A stretch of 64,000 bases of DNA. Source: Adiantum capillus-veneris (taxonomy: Eukaryota > Streptophyta > Polypodiopsida > Polypodiales > Pteridaceae). The position numbers and the translations under genes are program-made. The notes below the pieces were generated by a model. That model made no database searches and was not told the DNA's origin. It saw nothing but the letters and a program-made list of their open reading frames with translations. Location of the stretch: the NCBI GenBank assembly GCA_014529385.2, contig CM043959.1, positions 88,697,529 to 88,761,528 of the forward strand. The letters are read 5' to 3'. This document shows, in pieces, positions 42,670 through 53,989 of the stretch (its first letter is position 1; the number at the start of each line of letters is the position of its first letter).

Positions 42670-43673
42670 TTACTCCCCCCTTCAGGAAGAGTTTTCGTCC
42701 TCAAAAACACAAGTAGTAATATCTTCTTAAGAATACTGATGTTTTCTTTATTGATGTCCCATAAGTGAGCCGGTTGTCTGTATGACCGATAATTGGTGCA
42801 GTGAGGAGGTTCAATGAAACCAAGAGCAACATCTTGATTTTCAACATTGTTGTCCATTTGCAACCACTTGGGTCTAAATGGTAACTCCATTTATGACTCA
42901 CTTGAGTGCTGTAAAGGAGTAACCACAACTAAGAGTCACTTGGGTCTAAATGGTAACTCCATTTATAACTCATTTGAGTACTGTAAAGGAGTAACCACAA
43001 CTAAGAGTTGTCCAAAGGCATAACCAGTTTTCAGATTTTCTGAAGGTACTGGAATAATGCAAGGAAACCTTGGCGTAACTTTCCATGCAATTGTGAGCCA
43101 GATTTCCTACTCGCCTGAGTATCTTGAAAAGTCCGTAGATAGGGAATGTCCTCGTGTTAGAATTTTGAATAGTTTGGAACACAAAGAACTACATGTTCAT
43201 CCCTAATGAAGGTTACTTGCCAACATACTTTGTCAGCACACCTGGTAAGTCCTTGATGTATGAAAGTATTGACACAATCTCCAACCCCACCACAAGAGGT
43301 GTTCAAAGTCGAAAACCGTACTTAAGAAAATTCTAGAATAGGGAGAAAATCATCTATTCAGAAATGCGTTGTGCTAACGTATGCTCTTAGCAGATCCTTT
43401 AGCACAAGATTACTCTTTGTAATCTGCCTATCCCCTTGCATAACTGACAATACTGAGGTGTGTTTTCCTCACGGTTTATAGACAGTCGTCCCAGATGACT
43501 GGTAAATGGAAAATCACAGTAGTGTATAACATTGGTGAGGAATCAACAATGTCCGAAATAACCATCATGGTTAACTTGAAAAAATCCACAAACGCCCAAA
43601 CCGAGCCATGACCTCTATTGGTGATTAGTAGACCCAAAAGTAATCTCATAGAGATAGTGCACATAGAGTGCAA
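42670..43673 (-). pseudogene. Gyp-E decayed integrase end with GPY/F-like module
   Basis: The minus strand between 43,182 and 42,970 reads PIYGLFKILRRVGNLAH and later LHYSSTFRKS. This parallels the integrase C-terminal module of plant gypsy elements (R-Y-x-GPF-x-IL-x-RVG-x-x-AY ... VFHVS-x-LRK). Further upstream, 43,673-43,476 contains FVDFFKL, which may be the relic of the first catalytic strand (VDRFSK). Stops and frame changes are frequent. Family assignment rests on these two short matches only. Confidence 0.4.
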
Positions 43674-46405
43674 AATGCTTCATAAGCAACAACCTGAGGA
43701 ATATGCATGCCGTTCCAAACCTTTGCTAAACACTAGGGCCCATAACACCTAGTGTGCATGCATTTAGCAAAAACTAACCCGAACCTGTATATCCATAATG
43801 ATCCTTGCCAATACTTATGGCAAAATGTGATGCATGTAGCACACATTAAAAAATAATGTAAATAGTTCTGAAAAGAAACTAAATACTTTTAGTTTCAATC
43901 TTTTGCAAGCCTTGCTGAAACGTCTGAATGGCAATAGAAGGTGAAACATTGATCACTTCTAGGTATAGACAATGAAACTTTTTCATTAAAAACTTATAGC
44001 CTTGCTATATGTATAAACAACTATCTGTAATGTTGTTTAGTAGTACTTGTACCTTAACAAGTCATTCTAAGTATCCGACAATTTCTGGCCACGAAATTTC
44101 TCCTGATACGTCGTGCTAAAAATGGTCTAGAAAACAGATGTGACCAACACCTAGGGACTTTGTCGTGACACCCAATTGAAATAATGGCACCAATGTCAGT
44201 CCAGAGACTCATATTCTCCACATGTGGAATATGTCTCATGTAAGGATGTGTAAAAAAGAACATCCTTCAAGTACAAGATGTACTTGTGTGTGGAGGTAAC
44301 TGCAAACACTCTACGATGGGAGTGAGAGGGACCCTCATTAGCCTTGCTCCACACTGGCTAAACCGAACTCCTTGAGTTCTGAGACCATGTTGTATCCCAT
44401 GTGACAACATGTGCCAAATTTAACCCTACAAGTAGGTTCGTAACAGCATAATGCAGAAAGATAGATTGGACACTTGGCCCAAAGTACTTTGTGCTGACAT
44501 GCCCTTGGCATGGCTTTGTAACATTCAAGCGTACTTATATGTCTTGAAAAGCCGAGAGAAGCATACTAAAAATGGAATAACACCAAATTAATAGATGCGT
44601 ACCTGGAGATTTGAATGTAATGTTCACTTACCCGTATTTAAGTGGAGAGGAGCACGTCCCCTACCGGAAAAAAAACAAACAGCATTGCACTGGGAACCCG
44701 GGGTGTTGCCCTTGCAAACCATTCCCTTGGATTAGAATCTATGTAGTCAAACCCCTTGATAAGACTCTTTGTAAAAACTGCTCAACTAGCAGATAACAGT
44801 AACCAACATAGTTAACCGTGTACAGATTGAGTGGAATCAACTTGAAAACTGTGTTCGTCTGTTATCGCGGTAGATTGCGGAATTCTTTTCTTGAAAGTAT
44901 GACTGGGAGAGATCAATCATGATCCTTAATGCAGATCAAATTGTGATCATTAATGCCTATGGGGTGATGGAGCAATCACCCGCCGGGTCTTACCCCAAAA
45001 CAATATGTCCATAGACACTCGGTAGTGCTATAGAGAGCACAAAAGACCCACACGAGTGAACTACCGATCCCTTACAACCATGTTGTCACAACTGATTGCT
45101 GCTTCTATACTCCGTGGTAGAGATCATCCGGTGTGAGTTTAAGATTATCAAAAACGCAGTTGAGCGTTGCACTGAAACATGCAATGCAAAAATGACACCC
45201 TAAGCATCCGTAATGACAAGAGCTTGCTTGTCAATTAACGTCAATGTGTATTCCACTGGTTAGAGCTGTTCGATCTTGAGAACAATCATCCAAGGAATAC
45301 CAACAAGTGGATCTTATCCTAGGTTTAGCAATGGCTCTTAGCCAGTGTGCGTGGTTCCTAGCCATCATGGAAATTAGTGTTCAATCGTCGAACGTATGAA
45401 GACTAATATGGATGGCACCTTGCCCAATTTCTAGCTGAGAGTTTTAGAGTATCTTGGCTCAGGAGAACTCAGTAGTGAAACATGAGACCAAACTTCGTAG
45501 AAAATTTTCATTTTGTTCCTTAGAGAAAGAGATGAAGAACGAACAGAAGAGCACGCTAGGATGAGGAACTTTGCTTAAATTTCTAGTGTGTGTGTGCCCA
45601 GAATGTGTGCCCTTAGACATCTTATGCCTGACTGGTAGCTTATCCTATAAGCATGCAACCATCTGACTGTATGATGCTCGCATCGCGAGAGGGAACACAA
45701 GTCACATCTTGAACATCTACCGTGTATGGGTTGTGAATCCAATAGAAGTTTTAGGTTCTTTTTAGTGGTGTGTGCCTTGATAGCAACCAAAAATTGTGGG
45801 AAACAATGCATAACTAATATTTTCCTTGACAAAGTGATTGTGTGATAGCGTATTTTATACCACCTGGGTAGCATGCCTTGCATACAAAAACGGAAGCCCG
45901 TGGCTACCGTGACAACCGTAAAACTCAACACCATAAGTGCCTTGCACCGGCTAGATTGGTAGGGATTCGATGAGATGATATCCTAATCAATGTAGGTGCC
46001 ACAAACTTGGCTGCCAACTGCTCTTGACGCCGAGTTAATCGGAGTATGAATTAGAAGCCTTGTTTCATGTGAAATGGGCCAAGCATTTGGCTTTTCACAA
46101 CAAACAATATTGTCCAAAGTAAATGCAAAACGTAAAATTGTAGGACACGTGTATCATATACAACCTAATTCAGTGATCTTGCATGCTTATAGCTAGCTTG
46201 CAAAATCGGGCATTAAAAGTTTGCCAATCCTGTCAAGTGACAAACTCCCTGACATCCGGCAAGTTACTATCATCCTCTAGAATATCAAACACGCTCTGAG
46301 GAGGAGGTGTAGATACTCGCGGAGAGAAAGATAGACTGCCTGGATAAGCATCGTCCATCCCGGTTGCCATGTGGGTACCCTCCGTGAGAGTATCCGGTCA
46401 CACGG
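43674..46405 (-). other. Gyp-E internal region, decayed and unreadable
   Basis: By position between integrase and the nested element this should hold reverse transcriptase and RNase H, but I cannot recognise their motifs. All frames are broken at short intervals. A 119-codon minus-strand frame at 45,575-45,934 has no recognisable domain. Confidence 0.35.
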
Positions 46406-47552
46406 TGTGAGCGGGATGAAAACACACACAGCGCCTCTATAACGACCCGTCACACACTCTTGGGAAGATACACACACACACTATGGGGCACCACTCGGCT
46501 TAGACAACACACCTGGCCGAGACAGGGAACACACCTCTGGAGTGAGAGGAGAGAGACTATCCACTTGCCCACTCCACACAGACACACACACACACACACA
46601 CACACCCAAAAAACTCAGCTCAAAAGAGGAGAATTTCTGATGTTTAGATACAATTGAGCTTGGGCCAACACCAATGGGGCAAATAGCTCACACAATATGG
46701 GTAAAAGAAGCCAGATACAATCACAAACTGGAGCAGAAACTTCGCTCATAGGAGGAACTTACACAGAAAAATAGCAGGAAAAGAGTGAGGAATTTGGCAA
46801 AATGGACAGCGCCATCGCGTCCGGAACGGCCCAAAACCCCAGTCTACAATGTCAAAGTGCTCAAATCCGACCTCGGATGAGCAGTTTACGGCCAAAACAG
46901 GCTCCAAAATGGGCAAAAAACACACCTGCGGCTGTTCCTCCTCTCTTCTCCACGTTTTTTTCTGGTCTTCTCTCTATTTTTTCAGTTCCCACACTTAGAT
47001 TTATTAGTTGGGCACCCTTGGCCTTTTAGATGACCTCAAACGGACCCCGAACAGGCCAAAAACTGACCTCACAGTGCATAGTTGTCACCTTTTTGCATCA
47101 TTCGCACACCTGGCACTCAGCTTTTTTCCAATAATGCATCTCGCCACCACGTGAAGTGGCCCCAAAAAGTGTTCCAAATGATGACCTTTCTGCATAACTC
47201 TCACCAAAAAACACCCACGTTGTGTCCGTCCTCATCCGCGTGCAAATATTGACTTCGTTCGCCCTCCTGACGCCACTAGATGCCATCTGACGCACCTGCT
47301 GACCTCACGTCGTCGGCCCGCGGATAGCTTCCTCGAGAAGTTTTACGCGCTACCAACTCCTCATTATTGTATAAAAAACACACTGGTACTGGTAATAGTG
47401 AAAATCGCTGCACTATGTACATGTTGTCCTACCTGTACACATGTGGGCCCCACATAACCACCTGGCTAAGGAAAATGGGCAATCCTTTATTTGATGCACC
47501 ATGCATGTATATGTACATATGCGCAATCCCTTGCTCCAAAAAACTCCTGACA
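46406..47552 (-). repeat. Tat-3 3' LTR (1,147 bp)
   Basis: It is nearly identical to 53,990-55,138. It includes a (CA)n tract at 46,581-46,604 that is one unit shorter than in the partner. Confidence 0.95.
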
Positions 47553-47572
47553 TAATTTGCCCATCCCCTAGC
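47553..47572 (-). other. Tat-3 polypurine tract
   Basis: On the minus strand, CTAGGGGATGGGCAAATTA directly precedes the LTR start TGTCAGG. It lies 9 bp after the pol stop codon. Confidence 0.65.
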
Positions 47573-47580
47573 CTGCTAGA

Positions 47581-50500
47581 TCATTCATGATCAGCAGCAG
47601 CAAAGAGAGATATGAGACTCGCCGCATCACAGGTCTCCTCATCCCTCACCAACACAGCTTGATCCACAGACAGCTCATCTTGCTCCACCATCATCAACCT
47701 GGCATGATACAACTTAAGACGCAATCCATTTACCCTTGACGTATGTAGAACACCATCCAGGTTAGCCAGCTGATATGTGCCATTTGGAAAACACTCCACT
47801 ACCTTGAAAGGGCCTTCCCACTTAATTTGAAACTTCTTTTGGAAGGTGTTGTCCAGCTTACTGTTGTAGCGCAAAACCAAGTCATGTTTCTTGATACCCT
47901 TACTTTTAACCTTTTCATTTATCTTTGCCAAAGCCTTATCCTGCATCTGCCCATAATGTTCCAATGCGCTCATCCTATCCAACTGGACCTCTTGTAGCTG
48001 CAAAAGCCTTTCTTTGAATGCATCACTAGGCGGCCCAAGCAACTTCTCTAACATCTTGACCGCAGGCAACTCTACCTCCACAGGCAATAGTGCTTCCTTT
48101 CCATACACCAAATGAAATGGAGTAAACCCTGTACCTGTCTTCACCGAAGTACGGTAAGCCCATAATGCACTAGGCAATTCCAAATCCCAATTCTTTCCTT
48201 GGTGCTCTGTCACTTTCGAAAGAATCTGTACCAACTCACCATTGAATCTTTCATTCAAGCCATTACACTGCGGGTAATAAGGAGTGGTATGCTGGTGCCT
48301 AATCTTCATCTTTGTGCATAAGAAGTCTAGCAGTTTAGCTCTAAATCCTGGCCCCTTATCTGAAAGTAGCTCTAATGGCACCCCAAACTTGCAACATATT
48401 TCATCATACACAAATTTTGCCACATCCTTTGCAGTGATCTGTTTTACTGCTGTAGCCTCTGCCCATCTAGAAAGATAGTCCACTGCCGTCAAAATATAGC
48501 TTTTGCCCCTGCTTGTGATAGGTAACGGGCCTATTGCATCAATCCCCCACTTTTCAAACACATCAAACGCCATAATGGTTTTTCGTAGCTCTGGCTTCAA
48601 CACTCTCTTCCCAAATGCTTGACACCTATTGCAAGACCTACACCAATGGTGAACATCCTTGTGCAAACTAGGCCATACATACCCCTCTTGCAAAATCTTA
48701 TGCAAGGTGATCTTTAGAGAAAAATGGCCACCACATGCGCCTTCGTGATTCTCTTCCAACACTCTGTAAAGCTCCTCCCGCCAAGGTACACGTCTCAACA
48801 CGAAATCAGCCCCTTTCATGTATAAGACATCACCAATCAATTTGTACCTGTATGCTCTACGCACAAAGCCATACTTCTTAGACTTCTGAATCTCCTTTGG
48901 AATGATTCCTGTTAGCAAAAATTCCTCTTCTTGAGCCAAAGTTTCCCGGCCATGATAAAGAGGTAAATTGGTCCTCAATACGAATAGCTCCCCAATCATG
49001 CCTTGAGCTGCTTCATGTGCCTCTCCATTTAGAGCACGTTCAATGTGTCTAATGCTCCATGCTTCGAACTTTTTTAACAGGCCTTTAATTCTGAAGCACA
49101 TTTCCTTCAATGAGGTGTTCTTGCACTTCCACACACCCAACACTTGCTTCACCACTAACAAGGCATCACCTTTTATGCTCAACCTTCGAACCCCATGCTT
49201 CAAACAAATGTGTAATCCGGCTTCCAATGTAGCATATTCAGCCTCATTGTTACTATGCGCATCCAATTTGAACCCTCTCTTGCATACTAGCTTCCCCTCT
49301 GGATCATAAAGTGCTATACCCCCTGAAGCTGCATCATGGCTCTTTCTGTATGAACCATCAAAGAACAACACATGTGCATTGCTGATCTGTGGCACTTCTT
49401 CAACTACCTTTCTCACCACCTCTTCCTTAACAATAAGGGGATTCTCCTTGTAGGTCAACAAATCAGCTAGGGTAGCCCTTGTACTATCTTCCACTAGAAA
49501 AGAGAACTCAAACTCTTGCAGCTCAATTACCCATTTCTTCACCACATTTGACATGTTAATACCATTAATTAACTGTGGCAAAAAGGCATAACTCGTCAAG
49601 AAAACAAAAGGCCGTGGTAGCAAGTAATGACGAAATCGTCGACAAGCAAATATTACACTAGCCATCACTAGCTCTACTTCCGATAACTTTCTCTCCGCTA
49701 CCAACTTCACTCGGCTTGCACAATACACTGGCCTCATATAATGGCTGCCCTTCCCCTTTTGCAATAGCATGGCTCCAATGGCATCATCCCCTACTGATGG
49801 ATTTACATAAAACACTTTCTCCCAATCAGGAGCCTGCATGGCTGACAACCCCCCTAACACCTCTTTCACCTCTTGAAACACTTCTTCACACTTGTCATCC
49901 CATTGCAATGGATCATGCTTTGCCACTTGTTGTAATGGATAAAGAAGCTGCGAAGACAATGGAATAAACCGTGCCATGTACTTCACTTTGTGTATAAAGG
50001 TTGCCAATTGCTTCGTACTCATAGGTGATGGAAGAAGAATAATAGACTTCACCTTATCTGGATCAGCCTCAATGCCATTTTCTGACACCATATGGCCCAA
50101 TAACTTCACCCTTGGCTGTGCTAGATGACATTTCTTTGGATTTAGTTGTCCTCCACATTCATCATATCGAGCCAATACCATCTGCAGCTTCTCATGGTGT
50201 TCAGCCCTACTGCTATAAACACAGAAGTCATCCATAAAAGCCTTAACACAACTACCAATGAATGGTTCCAGCACCCAATTTGCTCTTTCTTGATAGAAAG
50301 ATGGTCCATTTGACAACCCAAACGGCAACACTGTGTAGCAATAGCAGCCCCATGGCGTAATAAAAGTTGTCTTTGTGCGGTCTTTAAGAGCAATCTTCAA
50401 TTGAAAATAGCCTGAAAAACCATCACACACACTGTACCTCTCATAACCTGCCACTGAATCCAAGATCTGATCGATGAATGGAAGAGGATATGGGTTCTTC

Positions 50501-52932
50501 TTAGTGGCTGCGTTTAAGGGTTTAAAATCTACACAAATTCTCCACTTCCCATCCTTCTTTGGACTGACTACTACTGGACTCACCCATTCTGTGGTCTCCA
50601 CTGGAACTATGAACCCTGCCTTCAATAACTTGTCCACCTCTACCCGCAAGGCTTCCATTTGCTCTTGACCCATCCTTCTTAGCCTTTGCCGTACTGGCTT
50701 AGCACCTTCTTTCAGCTCTATATGCATCTCTTCACCCTTGAACCCTCTGATCTCTTCATATGAAGTAATGAACAAATCAGGAAAACTAGCCAGCATATGC
50801 AAAAATATATCCTTCTCCATAGCTGAGAGGTCTCCACTAATCATTTGCGTCATTAATTCCTGCTTCTTTGACAACTCAACCTTGGTTTGCATCAGCCCTT
50901 CAATCACTTCATAAGGCCCTTCACTTTCATCTTCAACTTCATTCGCAAATGCGACTAAACCACACTCCTGGATTTCTTTATCCATCAAAAGAAATGCAAC
51001 ATCAGCATCCTCATCACTGCTGGTAGTGCTATCACTGTCCTCATCTGTCACCGTGGAAGAGTCTTCATCACTAGACTCATCCTCATCTTCATAAAGCTCC
51101 TCTAATCGTTTCCTTGTGTCCATATTATAAAGCTTCTTGGTACCTGTCTTTCCATAGAGGCTAATTGTACCATGTCGCCAATCTTGAACAGCTCCCACTG
51201 CACGTAACCATGGTCTGCCCAGTATAATAGGATATGCTCCCAACCCTGCTGGCATCACATGAAAATCAACCACTGCCTTTGCATCATATGCCTCCACTTC
51301 TAAGCTCTTTACAACACCCAAGCATTTTACTTTTTGATGGTTTGCCAATCTGATCCGAAAACCTGACACCCCAGCCATTGTGAGACCCATCTTCTCAACG
51401 CATGAGTGTGTTATGACGCATATTTGGGCTCCGCCATCCACATAACCTTGTCCCAAATTTTTCCTTTTATGCCACACATCTACTATTGGACAAATGTCTG
51501 GTAGCTCGTCCATTGCCAACACCTTCACTGAACCTCTCTCTGGCTCTTTCTCCATTGGGTTAACCATCCTCTTCCACTGTCGCTTTAGCTTAGGCACCAT
51601 CTCTATAAGCTGCCCAAAAGTAACATCTGCCTTCCTGCTCGTCAGATCCTCCTTCAAGTCATAGCTTAATTGCCCATCCCCTAGTGGAAAATCTGAAACA
51701 TGAAACTTTCGACGAGCTCTCCTTTTCCTCTTGGCCTTGACATCCTCGCCTTCATGGCTCTTTCCTTTCTTCTTACTAGGACCTGGGGTACTTCTTCCTT
51801 CCTTATCCTCTGTGGTCCTCTTCCCAATAGGCATCACTAATGTATCCTCTAGCTTTGATGCCTTCTCCAAGGTGACTACACTTAGCACTTTTGTCTTCCC
51901 TTTTTCCTCCTGGGTCAGTCCACTGGTTCCTTCGTCTCCCTTAATTTCGATGCCATAATCATTTGACCTAGTTAGCACTTGTCTTGGCAATGGATACATG
52001 TCTCCCCCCATCCTTGGTGGCTTATCACATTGCGGGCTGATGTGACCCAACTCTCCACAATTATAACATGTGGGCGTCTGCCTCCAAAACCTACTATTAC
52101 TTTGTCCAGCACCATTCCTAGGTCTTTCTTCACCTCCTGGCTGATTTGCAAACCGCCCTCGACCTCGATTATTTCCCACTTGACCTAGCATGTTTAGGCT
52201 GAGATTCTTCATCAGATCAACCACTTGCCTCATGTCTTGCCTTAGGCCATCATCTTGCACTGCTGTAGTGACCACTGCTGGCATAACCTGAGTAGTAACA
52301 GGAACCACTGGTTCATGATGAACCCCTGACATGCGCCCTTGTAAAGACTCTATAGGCTGAAATTCAGACCTCATTGGCAAAGACTCCACCCCTAACTGGC
52401 TCATTTTCCTCAGCTTCCACTCTTTGTTCCTTGCTACCTCTAGTGCATCTTCATATGTCCTAGGCTTCTTTAGCTCCACTCTCCAACGTATATTCTCCCA
52501 AAGACCAGCCAAGAACCTGTCCTTCTTCATCATGTCAGGCGGGGGTACCTGTGGTGCTAAAGCCTTGCACATTCGCTCCCATGCCAATGAAAACTTACGT
52601 ATGTACGCATCTACTGGCTCACCTTCCTTTTGCACCAAAGCCTGTACTTCTTGCCACACTTTGTCAGGGTCTTCTATCTTCACAAACTCCACTTCCAATC
52701 CATGCCTTAGATTGTCCCAACTCAATCTTATAGGTGGATCAGCCATACGCAACTCCTCTTCAAATGCTTTGGACCAAGCTCGTGCATCACTCTTCAAACA
52801 AATTTGGAGAAGGCGTAACATTTGCGTAGGGTCATGAATCTGGTTGCTAATGCAGGAAACCTCCATCTTTTCCAAAAATTCTTCCACATCTTCATCACTT
52901 CTTCCATGAAACTCGGGATAAGAGAAAGCCAT
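47581..52932 (-). CDS. gag-pol: Tat-3 gag-pol polyprotein, intact single frame
   Basis: The frame is open from 52,989 (1,802 codons). I prefer the internal ATG at 52,932 (M20, MAFSYPEFHG), where the gag domain begins. Numbering below is from 52,989. Gag spans about 20-200 and the CCHC knuckle is C308, C311, H316, C321. The retropepsin has active site YVDGGAQI (D518) and the ILGRPWL motif at 589-595. An acidic linker follows at 630-665. Reverse transcriptase has FMDDF (D920/D921). A classical RNase H near 1,057-1,180 lacks its usual Asp residues (FYVNPSVG, LTSYA). The archaeal-type RNase H has D1211, E1249/E1251 and D1275, but His at 1325 where the others have the last Asp (NGEAHEAA). The integrase has H1415, H1422, C1450, C1453, D1484, D1544 and E1580, then a GPF module. 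It encodes everything needed for mobility except that one odd RNase H residue. Confidence 0.93.
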   Translation of the reverse strand: MAFSYPEFHGRSDEDVEEFLEKMEVSCISNQIHDPTQMLRLLQICLKSDARAWSKAFEEELRMADPPIRLSWDNLRHGLEVEFVKIEDPDKVWQEVQALVQKEGEPVDAYIRKFSLAWERMCKALAPQVPPPDMMKKDRFLAGLWENIRWRVELKKPRTYEDALEVARNKEWKLRKMSQLGVESLPMRSEFQPIESLQGRMSGVHHEPVVPVTTQVMPAVVTTAVQDDGLRQDMRQVVDLMKNLSLNMLGQVGNNRGRGRFANQPGGEERPRNGAGQSNSRFWRQTPTCYNCGELGHISPQCDKPPRMGGDMYPLPRQVLTRSNDYGIEIKGDEGTSGLTQEEKGKTKVLSVVTLEKASKLEDTLVMPIGKRTTEDKEGRSTPGPSKKKGKSHEGEDVKAKRKRRARRKFHVSDFPLGDGQLSYDLKEDLTSRKADVTFGQLIEMVPKLKRQWKRMVNPMEKEPERGSVKVLAMDELPDICPIVDVWHKRKNLGQGYVDGGAQICVITHSCVEKMGLTMAGVSGFRIRLANHQKVKCLGVVKSLEVEAYDAKAVVDFHVMPAGLGAYPIILGRPWLRAVGAVQDWRHGTISLYGKTGTKKLYNMDTRKRLEELYEDEDESSDEDSSTVTDEDSDSTTSSDEDADVAFLLMDKEIQECGLVAFANEVEDESEGPYEVIEGLMQTKVELSKKQELMTQMISGDLSAMEKDIFLHMLASFPDLFITSYEEIRGFKGEEMHIELKEGAKPVRQRLRRMGQEQMEALRVEVDKLLKAGFIVPVETTEWVSPVVVSPKKDGKWRICVDFKPLNAATKKNPYPLPFIDQILDSVAGYERYSVCDGFSGYFQLKIALKDRTKTTFITPWGCYCYTVLPFGLSNGPSFYQERANWVLEPFIGSCVKAFMDDFCVYSSRAEHHEKLQMVLARYDECGGQLNPKKCHLAQPRVKLLGHMVSENGIEADPDKVKSIILLPSPMSTKQLATFIHKVKYMARFIPLSSQLLYPLQQVAKHDPLQWDDKCEEVFQEVKEVLGGLSAMQAPDWEKVFYVNPSVGDDAIGAMLLQKGKGSHYMRPVYCASRVKLVAERKLSEVELVMASVIFACRRFRHYLLPRPFVFLTSYAFLPQLINGINMSNVVKKWVIELQEFEFSFLVEDSTRATLADLLTYKENPLIVKEEVVRKVVEEVPQISNAHVLFFDGSYRKSHDAASGGIALYDPEGKLVCKRGFKLDAHSNNEAEYATLEAGLHICLKHGVRRLSIKGDALLVVKQVLGVWKCKNTSLKEMCFRIKGLLKKFEAWSIRHIERALNGEAHEAAQGMIGELFVLRTNLPLYHGRETLAQEEEFLLTGIIPKEIQKSKKYGFVRRAYRYKLIGDVLYMKGADFVLRRVPWREELYRVLEENHEGACGGHFSLKITLHKILQEGYVWPSLHKDVHHWCRSCNRCQAFGKRVLKPELRKTIMAFDVFEKWGIDAIGPLPITSRGKSYILTAVDYLSRWAEATAVKQITAKDVAKFVYDEICCKFGVPLELLSDKGPGFRAKLLDFLCTKMKIRHQHTTPYYPQCNGLNERFNGELVQILSKVTEHQGKNWDLELPSALWAYRTSVKTGTGFTPFHLVYGKEALLPVEVELPAVKMLEKLLGPPSDAFKERLLQLQEVQLDRMSALEHYGQMQDKALAKINEKVKSKGIKKHDLVLRYNSKLDNTFQKKFQIKWEGPFKVVECFPNGTYQLANLDGVLHTSRVNGLRLKLYHARLMMVEQDELSVDQAVLVRDEETCDAASLISLFAAADHE

Positions 52933-53034
52933 GGCTACCCAAATTATGATGCTTTGAGAACCCCTTCGAACACACGTGCAAGAACCCAAAACTTTTCACT
53001 ACCCAATCCCTAGAAACTTCAATGGAGCTCAGCT

Positions 53035-53253
53035 TTAGATAAGGACAAACACATGCACATCAAATGAGTTTTCGTAGTTGATCATTGGAATTACAACAGG
53101 CAAAGGACATTCCAGGATCTCTCTCAATCTTCTTGGCCCAAACATAAAGACTATGCGCTGCTGGAAAAAGATCTTCCTGGACACATGAACATTAATCTGA
53201 ATTCTTTGAGTTAAATGAAAAGGAGTGAACTGAGGGCCATTTTGATCATCCAT
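53035..53253 (-). CDS. Tat-3 small leader ORF (72 aa), conserved with Tat-2
   Basis: This 72-codon frame lies between the primer site and gag. It aligns end to end with Tat-2 small ORF 1 (43 of 72 identical, no gaps, same length). Shared stretches include TPFHLTQRI against FPFHFTPHI, VSRKIFFQQRIVFMFG against ISRKIHFQQRMVFMFG, and NSFDVHVF against TSFDVHVF. The frame could start 8 codons earlier, but MDDQ matches MDND of the Tat-2 copy. It ends about 100 bp before the gag start. Function is unknown. Confidence 0.65.
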   Translation of the reverse strand: MDDQNGPQFTPFHLTQRIQINVHVSRKIFFQQRIVFMFGPRRLREILECPLPVVIPMINYENSFDVHVFVLI

Positions 53254-53277
53254 TAAAGACAACCATGAAGCTCCCAA

Positions 53278-53820
53278 GAAGGCACACCTGACTCAACCTC
53301 TGATTTTGCCAAAATTTCAGCAGCATAACAGCATAAATGGCTCAAAATACCAAAAAACCAGCCATCATAACTTGGGAAAATTTCGACAGAGTTTCCCCAG
53401 AAGTAGAGCAGTAGGAACCCAAAATATAGACTGTCTATGTATGCATAAACTGTCAACAATAGAACCCGAGCATCAAGTAGGAATCACTAGTACATAGCCT
53501 ATGGCGAGGTCACGAAAAGGGTGCTCCAGCTACCTGTATCACCGAAAGGATCTCCACATTTGAGAATCCCCCAGCTCAATAAAAACCTCACGCTATCGAC
53601 CCTCACACGAAAGCTAATGCAAATCGCGTATAGTCAAGTCTCAGAAATGACTATCTTCCAGACCAAATCTCAGAAATGGCTGGGACTGCCAAATAAAACC
53701 ATATATGGCTCCACAAAGGCGTACAATGGCAGTTTCCACAAGTAACGTACAATCCAACAGACAGCGCTCAAATAGGCGCCAAGTGATGCATTCCCACAAC
53801 AACTGCAAGTGACATCACTG
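53278..53820 (-). other. Tat-3 leader, no gene recognised
   Basis: This is 5' leader between the small ORF and the primer site. No frame resembles the larger leader ORFs of Tat-2. Confidence 0.6.
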
Positions 53821-53873
53821 TACTCCAGCTACCTGTACCTGTGTGAATCACCTGTACCTGTCCCTGTCCCTGT

Positions 53874-53947
53874 TCCTGTAACCTGTAACCTGTAACCTGC
53901 AACCTGTAATCCCGAAGCTCGAAGCTCGAAGCTCGAAGCGCGAAGCA
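53874..53947. repeat. Two 7-bp tandem repeats next to the Tat-3 primer site
   Basis: About five units of CCTGTAA (one with a change) are followed by about five units of CGAAGCT (the last two altered). Both have a 7-bp period and end 18 bp before the primer site. Confidence 0.85.
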
Positions 53948-53964
53948 GAAGGTACTCGAAGAAG

Positions 53965-53983
53965 ATCCTCCGTGGGGGCGCCA
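53965..53983 (-). other. Tat-3 primer binding site
   Basis: On the minus strand, TGGCGCCCCCACGGAGGAT lies six bases from the LTR end. It shares the GCCCCCACGGAGGA core with Tat-2. The partner tRNA is not identified. Confidence 0.6.
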
Positions 53984-53989
53984 AAAGAA

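Noticed and set aside
46802-47295. Frames repeated identically at 54,388-54,881
   Set aside because: These are the two near-identical LTRs of Tat-3, so identity says nothing about coding.
53874-53910. AACCTGT repeats as interstitial telomere sequence
   Set aside because: The plant telomere unit is TTTAGGG/CCCTAAA; these heptamers differ and are few, and they lie in an element leader.
53965-53983. Primer site of Tat-3 as plastid tRNA-Glu complement
   Set aside because: The GCCCCCA run is reminiscent of the 5' end of plastid tRNA-Glu, but the bases next to the CCA end and the downstream bases do not fit.
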